Shown here one piece after another: positions 1 to 9,232 of a stretch of DNA of 64,000 nt. The DNA comes from Viola odorata (Eukaryota > Streptophyta > Magnoliopsida > Malpighiales > Violaceae): assembly GCA_963691705.1 (NCBI GenBank), contig OY829537.1:20026078-20090077 (forward strand), given 5' to 3'. The notes under the pieces were generated by a model that saw nothing but the letters and a program-made list of their open reading frames with translations, ran no database searches and had not been told where the DNA came from. The translations under genes were made by a program, and so were the position numbers. Positions within the stretch are counted from its first letter, which is position 1. Each line of letters opens with the position of its first letter.

Positions 1-264
1 GTCACAGGCGATATCAGTGGATGACGTCACGGCGATGTCTGATGGGGCTGCCGGGAGCGATAACCATGTGGGTCCCTAGGATGGGATGACGCCGTGCGTA
101 TAGAATTGCGTGAGTCTCCCCCCCGCTGAAGTCGACCATCCTAGGAATCCTTCGCTGATCCGTAGGCGATATAGGGATATCCTTATGGAGCTCAGGGGGA
201 TTCGTTCCGATAAGAACCGTTTGTGCAGTAGGACCGTTAGGACTATCTCGATTGTTATCACTTG
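1..264. other. Unassigned sequence at the window edge
   Basis: The minus strand is open from about 289 to 14 and this block is GC-richer than what follows. I do not recognise the translation. It abuts the glycosyltransferase remnant directly, so it may be part of a repeat that captured or interrupted that gene. The window edge prevents any decision. Confidence 0.25.
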
Positions 265-722
265 TGGGTGGTGAGATCAGAGGAATCAAAAATGTTGAGA
301 TTGAAAAGTTTTGGGCAGAGAATTGTGAGCAGGGTTTAGTGATAAGTTGGTGTTTGCAGTTGGAGGTTTTAGCACACGAAGCGATTGGGTGTTTCGTGAC
401 GCATGGCGGGTGGAATTCTAGTTTGGAGAGTTTGAGTTTAGGAGTGCCAATGGTGGTAATACCACAATTGGCAGATCAAAGCAGCAATGCTAAGTTGATC
501 AGTGACGTTTGGGAGATGGGGATGAAACCAGAGGTGGATGAGGGGGAGATTGTTAGACATGAGGAGTTGGACCATTGTATCAGGGAAGTTATGGAGGGAG
601 AGAAAGGGAAAGAAATGAGATGAAGAGTAAGGAAATGGAGGGAATTGACAAAAGAGTGTATGGATGAAGGTGGAAGTTCGAATAAAAACATAGATGAGTT
701 TATCATTAGTTTGATAGGATAA
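265..722 (+). pseudogene. UDP-glycosyltransferase C-terminal fragment (UGT74-like)
   Basis: This is the sugar-donor-binding half of a family 1 plant UDP-glycosyltransferase, enzymes that move a sugar from UDP-sugar to small molecules. The 44-residue PSPG signature is readable from WCLQLEVLAHEA to QLADQ. It is followed by the family's usual C-terminal helices, including CIREVMEGEKGKEMR. Three things mark it as dead. The acceptor-binding N-terminal half is missing: recognisable homology starts near 265. An in-frame TGA lies at 621-623, where a charged residue is expected, and the reading frame then continues as a normal UGT tail to TAA at 720-722. Two PSPG positions are altered: WCPQ reads WCLQ, and HCGWNS reads HGGWNS. 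The UGT74 assignment rests on remembered family sequences and is approximate. Confidence 0.85.
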
Positions 723-1399
723 TTTGTTTGATTGAGGCATTTGATGAAACAATGTGCAAGACCAATACTAATAAATTGTTTGCCAACTTATTTTTTATCC
801 TGGGTCTTGGATAGCATTACGTATTAAATCTAGACTTTTCATGTTTTTATTTTTTAAATAATAATTAAATATTAATTGATATTGACTAAAATTAGATAAT
901 GAGGAGATTATAATTTGAATGGCCTTATATATAATTATTGTCTCTCTCTAAAACAATTCATTCTTGGCGATTAAAACCTTAAAAGGATGAAGTATATTGC
1001 ATCTTTATACTCATTTATATTTCTTTATTTTTTTTCTATACATTTTGTACGAGTGTGTATTTTAATAACCTCAAAGGTTTTAAATTTAAATAAAGAGATT
1101 ATTTGTAATATAGTTCTATTTCTTTACGGTCTAAACATTTAAGGGGTAGTTTGCATAATTTTTACTTAAATTAAAAAGTTAAAAATAAAAATATAGGGAC
1201 TAAATTAAAATTAATGTTATATTATTTAACTAGACAAAAAGAAAAGTAGTGAAAAAATTGATGAGAATAAAAGTGATAAGAGAGTTTAGAGAAACTTTTT
1301 TTTTTTTAAGTGTGTGAGCTCTTAGAAGGACAATGGAAATGATAATAAGTCACGCGGAAGACCAATCGATTCCAAGGATATGAATCCTAGAAAAAATGA
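723..1399. other. AT-rich intergenic sequence
   Basis: No gene is seen here. The block is AT-rich with homopolymer runs. The last nine bases (1391-1399) are the left copy of the 9-bp target duplication of the element that follows. Confidence 0.6.
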
Positions 1400-1519
1400 G
1401 GGTTATAAACAAATTTTGCCCCTTATTTCAGCCCTCTGTTTTTAAAAAGTAGTATTTCATCCTTCCACTCCAAGCATATGATTTATTTCATCCCTCACCC
1501 TAACACCATCCATTTTTCC

Positions 1520-1590
1520 CGTCCGTTTGCTGACGTGTCGCCCCACGTGTCGTGCCACGTCACTGATTGCTGACGTGTCACGCCACGTAG
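1520..1590. repeat. ACGT-core motif array, left arm of FB1
   Basis: This is a dense cluster of TGACGTGTC, CCACGTGTC and GCCACGTC words, most of them palindromic around ACGT. Such cores are the G-box/ABRE-type sites bound by plant bZIP and bHLH factors. Binding here is inference. The inverted counterpart lies at about 2591-2750. Confidence 0.7.
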
Positions 1591-1629
1591 GCAGAAGCCA
1601 TACGGATAGCAAAATGTCAAATTTTGCAT

Positions 1630-1699
1630 GAATTGGGACTCAAACCCACGACCTCAAGCTTCTGAGCCTTGTGCTCTACCAACTAAGCCAGACAACTTC
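1630..1699 (-). pseudogene. tRNA-Lys-derived module 1, FB1 left arm outer
   Basis: Read on the minus strand it has the A-box-like TGGCTTAGTTGGTAGAG and a B-box-like GGTTTGAGTCC. The anticodon loop reads CTCAGAA, which would give CAG rather than the lysine CTT. Its spacing matches that of a plant tRNA-Lys, but the acceptor stem does not pair well. Confidence 0.65.
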
Positions 1700-1766
1700 T
1701 ATGTTAACATTTTAATAAAACCTGAATATTACCTTCCATGTTTTTCAACAAAAACACCAGCAAAAG

Positions 1767-1840
1767 AGCTGAAGTGGGACTTGAACCCATGACCTCATGG
1801 TTAAGAGCCTTGCGCTCTACCAACTAAGCTAGACAGCTTC
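1767..1840 (-). tRNA. tRNA-Lys(CTT)-like module 2, FB1 left arm inner
   Basis: On the minus strand it has the A box TAGCTTAGTTGG, a CAAGG anticodon stem and the loop CTCTTAA with anticodon CTT. The T arm GGTTCAAGTCC is slightly degraded. Five of seven acceptor pairs can form (AGCTG with CAGCT). It is clearly derived from plant tRNA-Lys(CTT). Whether it is transcribed or processed cannot be told from sequence. Confidence 0.6.
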
Positions 1841-2394
1841 TATGTTAACATTTTAATAAACTCTGATTATTATCTCCTATCATTTTTCAACAATAACAGC
1901 AACACAAACATTTTTACTAATAAAATCTAACTATTACCTCCCATTTTAATAAATTTTAATGGAATAAAAAATTTATGGGTGGGCTATTAGTTCTTCTAAT
2001 TATTAGTTATAAATAATTATTATGTTTTAAATATTATTATTATGTTGTTAAATATTTAACTTTTATTATAAAATTATTAATATTTAAGTTTTCAAATAAG
2101 ATATATATGTTTTGTTCATATATTTATTATATATAAATTTAGTTATGGATGGGCTATTAGTACTATAAAATTTAAATATTTAACAACATAATAATTAATT
2201 ATTTAAAATATAATAATTATTTATAACTAATAATTAGAAGAACTAATAGCCCACCCATAAATTTTTTATTCCATTAAAATTTATTAAAATGGGAGGTAAT
2301 AGTTAGATTTTATTAGTAAAAATGTTTGTGTTGCTGTTATTGTTGAAAAATGATAGGAGATAATAATCAGAGTTTATTAAAATGTTAACATAGA

Positions 2395-2466
2395 AGTTGT
2401 CTAGCTTAGTTGGTAGAGCGCAAGGCTCTTAACCATGAGGTTGTGGGTTCGAGTCCCACTTCAGCT
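2395..2466 (+). tRNA. tRNA-Lys(CTT)-like module 3, FB1 right arm inner
   Basis: This is the best preserved module. The A box TAGCTTAGTTGG is at 2402-2413. The anticodon CTT is at 2428-2430 in the loop CTCTTAA. A consensus B box, GGTTCGAGTCC, is at 2446-2456, and the T stem GTGGG/CCCAC is perfect. The acceptor stem keeps five of seven pairs, one of them G-T. A T-run (TCTTTTG) follows directly and could serve as a polymerase III terminator. It is the inverted counterpart of module 2. Confidence 0.65.
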
Positions 2467-2533
2467 CTTTTGCTGGTGTTCTTGTTGAAAAACATGGAAG
2501 GTAATATTCAGGTTTTATTAAAATGTTAACATA

Positions 2534-2590
2534 GAAGTTGTCTGGCTTAGTTGGTAGAGCGCAAGGCTCTTAAGCTTGAGGTCGTGGGTT
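2534..2590 (+). pseudogene. Truncated tRNA-Lys-like module 4, FB1 right arm outer
   Basis: The D arm (TGGCTTAGTTGGTAGAGC) and the anticodon arm with loop CTCTTAA are intact. The T arm stops at GTGGGTT and runs straight into the ACGT-motif array, so the B box is lost. The left-arm counterpart (module 1) still has a T arm, so the break is specific to this arm. Confidence 0.65.
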
Positions 2591-2750
2591 GACGTGGTGT
2601 GACACGTCAGCAATCAGTGACATGGCACGACACGTGGGTCGACACGTCAACAAACGGACTCTTAAGCTTGAGGTCGTGGGTTGACGTGGCGTGACACGTC
2701 AGCAATCAGTGACGTGGCACGACACGTGGGTCGACACGTCAGCAAATGGA
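2567..2750. repeat. 92-bp tandem duplication of the ACGT array, FB1 right arm
   Basis: Two copies, 2567-2658 and 2659-2750, both begin CTCTTAAGCTTGAGGTCGTG and continue through TGACACGTCAGC, GACACGTGGGTC and GACACGTC words. They differ at only a few positions. Each copy starts inside the tRNA-like anticodon loop, so half a tRNA was duplicated with the array. The left arm has one copy only. Confidence 0.85.
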
Positions 2751-2879
2751 CGGGAAAAATGGATGGTGTTAGGGTGAGGGATGAAATAAATCATATGCTT
2801 GGAGTGGAAGGATGAATGGCTAAAATAAGTCAATCAATTAGACTGCAGGGGCCAAATTTGTTTAAAACCCAAAAAATGA

Positions 2880-4125
2880 AATGAGCAAAATAATGAAGAA
2901 GGTCATATAATGGATGTGAGTTCTCTCGAAGAGAATCTAGACATAACTAATGATAATAAATCCTCCTGAGTGAATTAGGTATCTGAAACAATTGAATTTT
3001 ATAAGATCTCAACTAGTTATATGAAAATCGAAAAGATGGAATCGAAAAAATATTATTGTCGACTATAATTTTACTTATAATATAGCAACTACAATTTTTA
3101 ATGAAAATGAAAATCATGAACCTAAATTTGTTCAAGAATGTAGATAGAGATGATTTGCCAAAATGAAAAGATGCAATCTAAGTAAAATTAAGTTTGCTAT
3201 CAAAATGTGGTTCTTTTGACACGGGTCCAAACACCTAAAGGTAGGACATAAATAGGTGTTTAAACTTAATAAATGATACTCTCTCAGTCCATTAATAATA
3301 AACGCTTTTATTATTGGCACGCATATTAAGGAGGCCGAATGACTCACTATTTGAGACAATTTTGCCCCAAAAAAATTTTCGGACGTACGTTAAGGATTAA
3401 CGTACGCTCGAAAAAAAGTACGAAATTTTTTGGGGTCAAATAGTGAGTCATCCGACCTCCTTGAGATGCGTGTCGGAACAGTACGCGTCAAGTAAAAATG
3501 GACGGAGGGAGTAAGTGCTTGGAACATGTGTCTAATTGATATGGTTGGAGCCTATAGCTCACCTTATAGATATCTATGCAAGAATCTCAAAAGGATCCAA
3601 AATACCTAAAGTATTTAAACTTTCCTGGGAAAATTGTTCAACAAGATTACGTAATTCCTTATAAGAATCAAAATACTATAGAGTAAGTGGTACAATTGCC
3701 TTGGTGATTATTCATTGAAAAAAAGATATAGAAATGACCTTATTTGTTCTTGTGTTTTTATAAAAGGATATGGGTCGGTATTTGTGATTATTGGAGTATA
3801 TGATTCAAATATTAGTAGAATTCCTAAAGACTTCCAAAATGCATTTAATTGAGGACCTCTAATTCTCTCATGTAGGGCATCATATTCTTACTCACTTAGG
3901 TGCACACCTAAAGCTAATTGTTTTGGTGAAGCACCAGCAATCGCTTGATTTAAAGAGTGGATCACCAATTGGATGTTGGAATTGGGTCCCAAATCAGCTT
4001 CCTTATTTTCGAGCATATCCTGAAGATATATGGTGTGGCATAAGAATAAGAGATAGCAGCAGTATTATAAAGTTACATGTTATGAGCGATGTAAACCCTA
4101 CATTTATTTTTAGTTAATTATTTAT
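2880..4125 (+). pseudogene. Degenerate Ty1/copia polyprotein, reverse-transcriptase region
   Basis: These are scattered islands of copia polyprotein on the plus strand. A stretch near 3100-3180 resembles the start of the reverse-transcriptase domain (KFVQEC followed by a degraded tail). A clearer island at 3730-3805 reads RNDLICSCVFIKGYGSVFVI, matching the conserved block just before the YVDD catalytic motif, although YVDD itself is not preserved. Many stops and frame changes separate the islands. A Stowaway-like MITE splits the relic at 3279-3511. The remaining C-terminal piece lies at 7133-7281 beyond a 3-kb insertion-like block. Confidence 0.65.
3279..3511. mobile_element. Stowaway-like MITE, copy S1 (233 bp)
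   Basis: It is flanked by TA on both sides, with ends CTCTCTCAGTCC and GGACGGAGGGAG, close to the CTCCCTCCGT terminus of Stowaway/Tc1-mariner MITEs. The interior is a long hairpin: ATGACTCACTATTTGAGAC on one arm pairs with its complement on the other, around a GTACGTTAAG-type centre. It is the same family as 16489-16709 and 30027-30259. Confidence 0.85.
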
Positions 4126-7100
4126 TAAAAAATCTCATGAAAAAATATTTCATTAAATAAATGTTTAGACTCGGATTCACATAGCATATCGAGTGCGAAA
4201 AATTAGAGTCGTCACTTTATTTATTTAGGAAAATAAAGAAAACCGATCTTAATCAAATTTTAAAAAAAAATGATAAAATACCAAAGATAAAACATAACAG
4301 ATTTGACTCTCATACCAAAAGGGCATTGTTTACATGAAAACACACTGATATATGAAACATACATCATGGATACGGTGACTTCAACAAATATGGAAGGTGT
4401 TGGGCAACCCACTCGTTTGGATTTAATAAAGTGTTAAATTAATTATATTTACTTTATGATTTCCATAAGTTGGGTTTTGAAATAACAACGAAAACATAAT
4501 GAATACACGATGAAATCAATCAACGAAATTTTACATGTTGCGAGGAAGAAGACATCAAATCAAGATGAGACGAAGAAGACAAGAATAATCAAATAAGAAG
4601 GTTCAAATGAAACATGTAATGACTCGGTCAAAATACATAAACAAATAATGATTGACTCGAAGAGATGGTCTTACAAAGATTGAACATCCAGACATAGAAA
4701 GTTGAAACATTCATCATAAAGGATTTTGAGAAAACCAAGTTTGAGAATAAATTAAGTATGAAACCAACAAGCTTGATAAAAACCAATTAATGGAAGACTC
4801 AATCAAACCAAACAAATTCTGATCAATTAATCATTTACATTAAAGTTAATCATGATACAGTTAGTTAGTCATAACAAAATTAGTCGCATCAAGAATATAT
4901 TATTTTCAATTCAAATAATATCATTCTTTGGAAGAAGAAGAAAGCAATACGTTTTGTAGTTGAATATGTGAGGATTTCTCACGTACTCCCACAGAGAGAT
5001 TAAACAATACGTAGTTTTTAAATTCCATACAATCATTAGAAATACTTGTCATAATGTTAATAAATACTATTCAATATCATCTCAACAAAAAAAGGTTGAT
5101 TTTAAGGTTAACTCTTAATCGGCAAATAACAATATTTGGATTTATCCTTCTTTAAGAAGATCATGCAAGATCTTTTAGAATTATGTTAAGATTCTTTAGA
5201 ATTATATCAAGGTTTTTTGATGATGGTATTAAACTTAATTTAAGACCAAAGAATGACATAATTCAAATTAGAGACTTCATACCAAAGGTTGGAACATGCA
5301 TACTTATACTAAAGGGGGAATGCAAACAAATTTATCATCATACTTCATCAGCATGAGTTAGAAGGGTCATGATAATTGATCAACTCATATCAAATGATGC
5401 ATGGTATGTTATGTGCAAGGCTTCGGATTAGGCTCGTGATGTAGATAGCTTCTTAAGACAATTTTCGAGTCGATGATCAAAGAGGTATCACCCTACTTTA
5501 AAAATCGACCTACCCACCTATGCAGGTTTGACAGTTCGTTAATATGTGGGTACGCACACACATTGCTTATCCAAGGAAGAAGAAAGCAATACGTTTTGTA
5601 GTTAAATATGTGAGGATTTCTCACGTACTCACACAGAGAGATTAAATAATGCGTAGTTTTTATGCTCCAAATAATCATTAGAAATACTTGTCATAATGTT
5701 AATAAATACTATTCAATATCATCTCAACAAAAAAGGTTGATTTTAAGGTTAATTCTTAATCGGCGAACAATAATATTTGGATTTATCCTTCTTTAAGAAG
5801 ATCATGCAAGATCTTTTAGAATTATGTCAAAAAAAATTAGAATTATATCAAGATTTTTTGATGATGGTATTAAACTTAATTTAAGACCAAAGAATGACAT
5901 AATTCAAATTGGAGACTTCATACCAAAGGTTGGAACATGCATATTTATACTAAAGGGGGAATGCAAACAAATTTATCATCATACTTCATCAGCATGAGTT
6001 AGAAGGGTCATGATAATTGATCAACTCATATCAAATGATGCATGGTATGTTACGTGCAAGGCTTCAGATTAGGCTCGTGATGTAGATAGTTTCTTAAGAC
6101 AATTTTCGAGTCGATGATCAAAGATGTATCACCCTACTTTAAAATTTGACCTACCCACCTATGTAGGTTTGACAGTTCGTTAATCTGCGGGTACGCACAC
6201 ACATTATTTATCTACGCACACACATTATTTATCCAATGCACATGCCCTACAATGACACAAAAATCACATCTCCAGCACATAACACGTATCACATAGAAGA
6301 AATGGGAGAAGTGGGCAGAAGGAATGCTCTTGTACTTCCTCACAGAGTTGAATCTTTTTAGATTCGAGAAAGAGGGAGAAGTGGGAGGAGGGAATGCTCC
6401 CTTAATTCCTCACACAACAAACCTCGTCAGGTTGTGATAGAAAGTGATGTAGTAGACAAAAGGATGAGGGGGAAAGAATTAAATTGAGATTGAGATTAGA
6501 GATTAGAGATTTACATGTTCTTGGTTTAGATCGTACTTTGGACCATTTATTGTTCGATCAATGGTTATGGGAAAATGCTTGAAAGATCTCTGTACAAGAT
6601 GATCTTAATAAACAACTCAAAAGAAATCGAGAAATTTATTCTAGAAAGAGAGGGATTCGGTTTTGACAGAAGTTCAGTAGAACTTTGAAGTTTTTGAGTG
6701 TTTTTGGATGGTGAAAATCGAGTGAGCTGAGCTCTATTTATGGTGAACAATAAGGTTTAGTTTTTGATTTTCGAAAATATGAAAAATAGGAAAATAGATT
6801 TTTGGTGGCTTAATGGCTAAGCAATGAACATGGCCAAGAAAACAGCTCAACTGACTTGGCGAGCAAGACAACATCGATCGGTGACACATGCCACTGTTCA
6901 GTGGCCACGCACCTGGCACACGTTGTTGTTCGGTTGCCACGTGCTGAGTCGAATTCCACCATGTGGGGATGAGGGATGAATTTGGGCTTTCGGATGGTCA
7001 ATTTTGGTTTAGTCCTAGAGGTGTTAGTCACTATTAACAGAGGTTTCTCTTATGGTGGTTGAAAGAGGTTGAAAGTACATTTCGGTTCAGAATAAAAATT

Positions 7101-7132
7101 AAATATATGGAAAGGTCAAAATGGGATGTCAC
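4126..7132. repeat. Unclassified repeat block between copia remnants
   Basis: No coding sequence is recognised. The block interrupts the copia polyprotein, so it is probably an insertion such as a solo LTR. Its right side ends ATGGGATGTCACA, which would suit an LTR 3' end, but I could not find a convincing 5' end or target duplication. It contains the 642-bp tandem duplication and two related purine-rich segments near 6296-6420. Confidence 0.4.
4933..6216. repeat. 642-bp tandem duplication
   Basis: Copy 1 (about 4933-5574) and copy 2 (about 5575-6216) share the same order of words, offset by 642 bp. Examples are AGAAAGCAATACGTTTTGTA, GAGGATTTCTCACGTACTC and AAGATCATGCAAGATCTTTT. They differ by scattered substitutions and small indels. 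A short echo, ACGCACACACATTATTTATC, is tandemly repeated at the right edge near 6192-6232. Confidence 0.85.
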
Positions 7133-7281
7133 ACGTGTATAACTCAATTGAAGGAAAGTTATAGTCTAGCAGACTTGTTCATGAAATCTTTACCAGCTAC
7201 AACGTTTGAGAAACTAGTATAGAATATCAGAATGCACCAATTGAAAGGTAACAAAGCATGCTCTCATGAAAGGGAGTAGAA
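7133..7281 (+). pseudogene. Ty1/copia RNase H C-terminal remnant
   Basis: The plus strand reads SLADLFMKSLPATTFEKLV, a stop, then NIRMHQLKG. This is the conserved tail of copia RNase H (typically NLADIFTKSLP followed by G-x-R-x-L). The in-frame TAG within the domain shows it is dead. It is most simply the end of the same element as the relic at 2880-4125. Confidence 0.75.
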
Positions 7282-9232
7282 TACTTGTACTCTTTTCCTT
7301 AACCATTGTTTTGGCACAGGATTTTCCTAAAAAAAATTAACGAGGCAGTTTATAAAATATTCTTATAAACGTTGTGTACTATTTTTCCTTCGTTAGGTTT
7401 TTGTGCATGGGCTTTTCTAATAAGGTTTAATGAGGCACATTGTTTTACTATAAATATCCAAAGGAGAGTGTTATAAGGTATGGTATACATATAGATGTTC
7501 ATCATATCCTCTGTTATAAAAAAAAAAAAGTAACATTTTGTAAGTAAAGGTTTATGTAGTAGAATTAAAACAACATTCATATACTGTCCTTCCTCTCTAC
7601 TCTAATCTTACAATAGTGTTACATTATTTCAATTGAAAGAAGAAAGAAAAAGGAAAATTGAGTCTAAGCTAACTCGCCATCTGATTATTCCAAAAAGGAA
7701 TCAAAAGAAAAGCTCTTCATCTCTATTGATGTTTAATGCATACTCTTTACAGGAATGTCCTTCATCTGTAACTTTTTTCTACACACGACTGACGACCCTT
7801 TCACCAACCACCGCCACGAGACACGTTTTGATCAAAATAAAGAAATCGCTTCCATCTGCAACAACAATCGTCTTCATCTTAAAATAATTGCTTGTGACTG
7901 TAGTATTTTCATGATCTTCAAGTGGTACTGCCGGATATTACCTCCACAAATTCAAGGGTTTAATGGAAATTTTGAAACCAAGGGAATATTGTAAATTTGT
8001 TTTATTAGCAAATTTCGCTTATTCTTAAGAAAATGATGGGAAAATAATTTATTTTTCTGTAAATTAGTAAAGTATAAGGTATGGATAGACACATAAGATT
8101 GTCAATAGCCCCACTTAGGAGTCGCAAAATGGGCATTCTCATTCGTCTGATTTAGACAGAGATAGTAATCTTAATTCTTATCTCATTTAATAAACGGGTT
8201 GGGTAAGACTCGTCTCTTCCATATACGAACAGATGGAACAAATCCAACGAATTTCCATTTACCCATTTATAATTTAATTAAGATTTTTTTTTAATAGCAC
8301 GTAACTAAGTGTTGACATTGATTTAAACCCCTAAAAAAAATGTGGCTGTGTTGATTATGGAACATCAATAAAGAAATGATGAAGGAAGTAATAATTCCAT
8401 CAAATGACATGACATAACAAAAAATGGGAAAGGGATGAGGATATATAACCAAGGGAAGCATGCCATTTCAGGTTTCATTTTGTTTATCTTCAATTTCCCT
8501 AAATAAATTTAGATTGTTTTCATTTTTTCTGTGTAGATTAATGATATAAAAGACTATTCATTTAATGTGTTATGGATCTTAATGTTACTTTGGCATGAAC
8601 TTATGAACCCTTTAAAAATTATTATTTTTTAGTTTTCATTTTTCGTTCCATTTATGTCCAAATTTATACGGGTCAAGCCCGTTTTATCACTCATCTGAAA
8701 ATTCCTCAAACAAACGCAAGTTTTACGATCTACATTAAATGTATGCTTTAAAAAACAATTAATGAACAAATACTGTAAATCTAAAAAAAAGTTATAATAA
8801 GTGAGGAAATCATTAATTAATTAATTAATTAATAGAGAAAGCCCAAATCGGGCAGAGCTGTTGTAGTATGTACGTGTACATGAATTAGCTGATGATTCCT
8901 TATTATTCTATAACAAAGGTCTCCATGACAATAATAGTGGGATGGGCCACAAAAAACAAACTGCATCTCTCTAACATAATAATACTTTTGCTCTACTCCA
9001 TCTCCCATGTGGATTTCAATAGAAAAAATAACAGAACCACATGGCCTCCAATGTCTACAACAGAGAAGGCAAAGAAAAAGAATAGCTCAGAAAAGCGCCC
9101 GAGCTTTAGCGTAACTCAAAACCCCACTTTTTTTTCTTCTTTTTTACCATCCCAACCTCCACAAACTAGGATATACAATTTTACAAGTTATATAACCAAC
9201 CAAATCTTATGCACCAGGAAGCACCAACGTCT
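7282..9232. other. Intergenic sequence with (TTAA)n
   Basis: No gene is recognised. A short (TTAA)n microsatellite lies at about 8813-8833. The right part (about 8900-9232) should include the VAC14 3' UTR. Open frames here show no family features. Confidence 0.55.

Larger units (their letters stand above)
1400..2870. mobile_element. Palindromic Mutator-like element with tRNA-Lys-like arms (called FB1 here)
   Basis: The whole 1471 bp folds on itself around a centre near 2130. The ends are terminal inverted repeats: left GGGTTATAAACAAATTTTG, and right, reverse-complemented, GGGTTTTAAACAAATTTGG. They are flanked by a perfect 9-bp direct repeat, AAAAAATGA, at 1391-1399 and 2871-2879. A 9-bp duplication is the hallmark of Mutator-superfamily insertion. 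From the outside in, each arm has about 110 bp of TIR, an array of ACGTGTC/ACGTGGC motifs, two tRNA-like modules, and an AT-rich core. No transposase is encoded, so it must be non-autonomous. The element class is inferred from the TIR and target-duplication structure alone. Confidence 0.85.

Noticed and set aside
14..289. 91-codon minus-strand open frame at the window start
   Set aside because: No recognisable family, it overlaps the UGT remnant on the other strand, and it touches the window edge. Kept only as unassigned sequence.
1630..2590. Interpreting the tRNA-like modules as a cluster of ordinary nuclear tRNA genes or as SINEs
   Set aside because: They are mirrored within one palindrome that has a perfect 9-bp duplication outside it, have imperfect acceptor stems, and lack SINE tails.
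4090..7133. Solo LTR with defined ends
   Set aside because: The right end looks plausible, but no matching left end or 5-bp duplication could be found, so it was called an unclassified repeat block.
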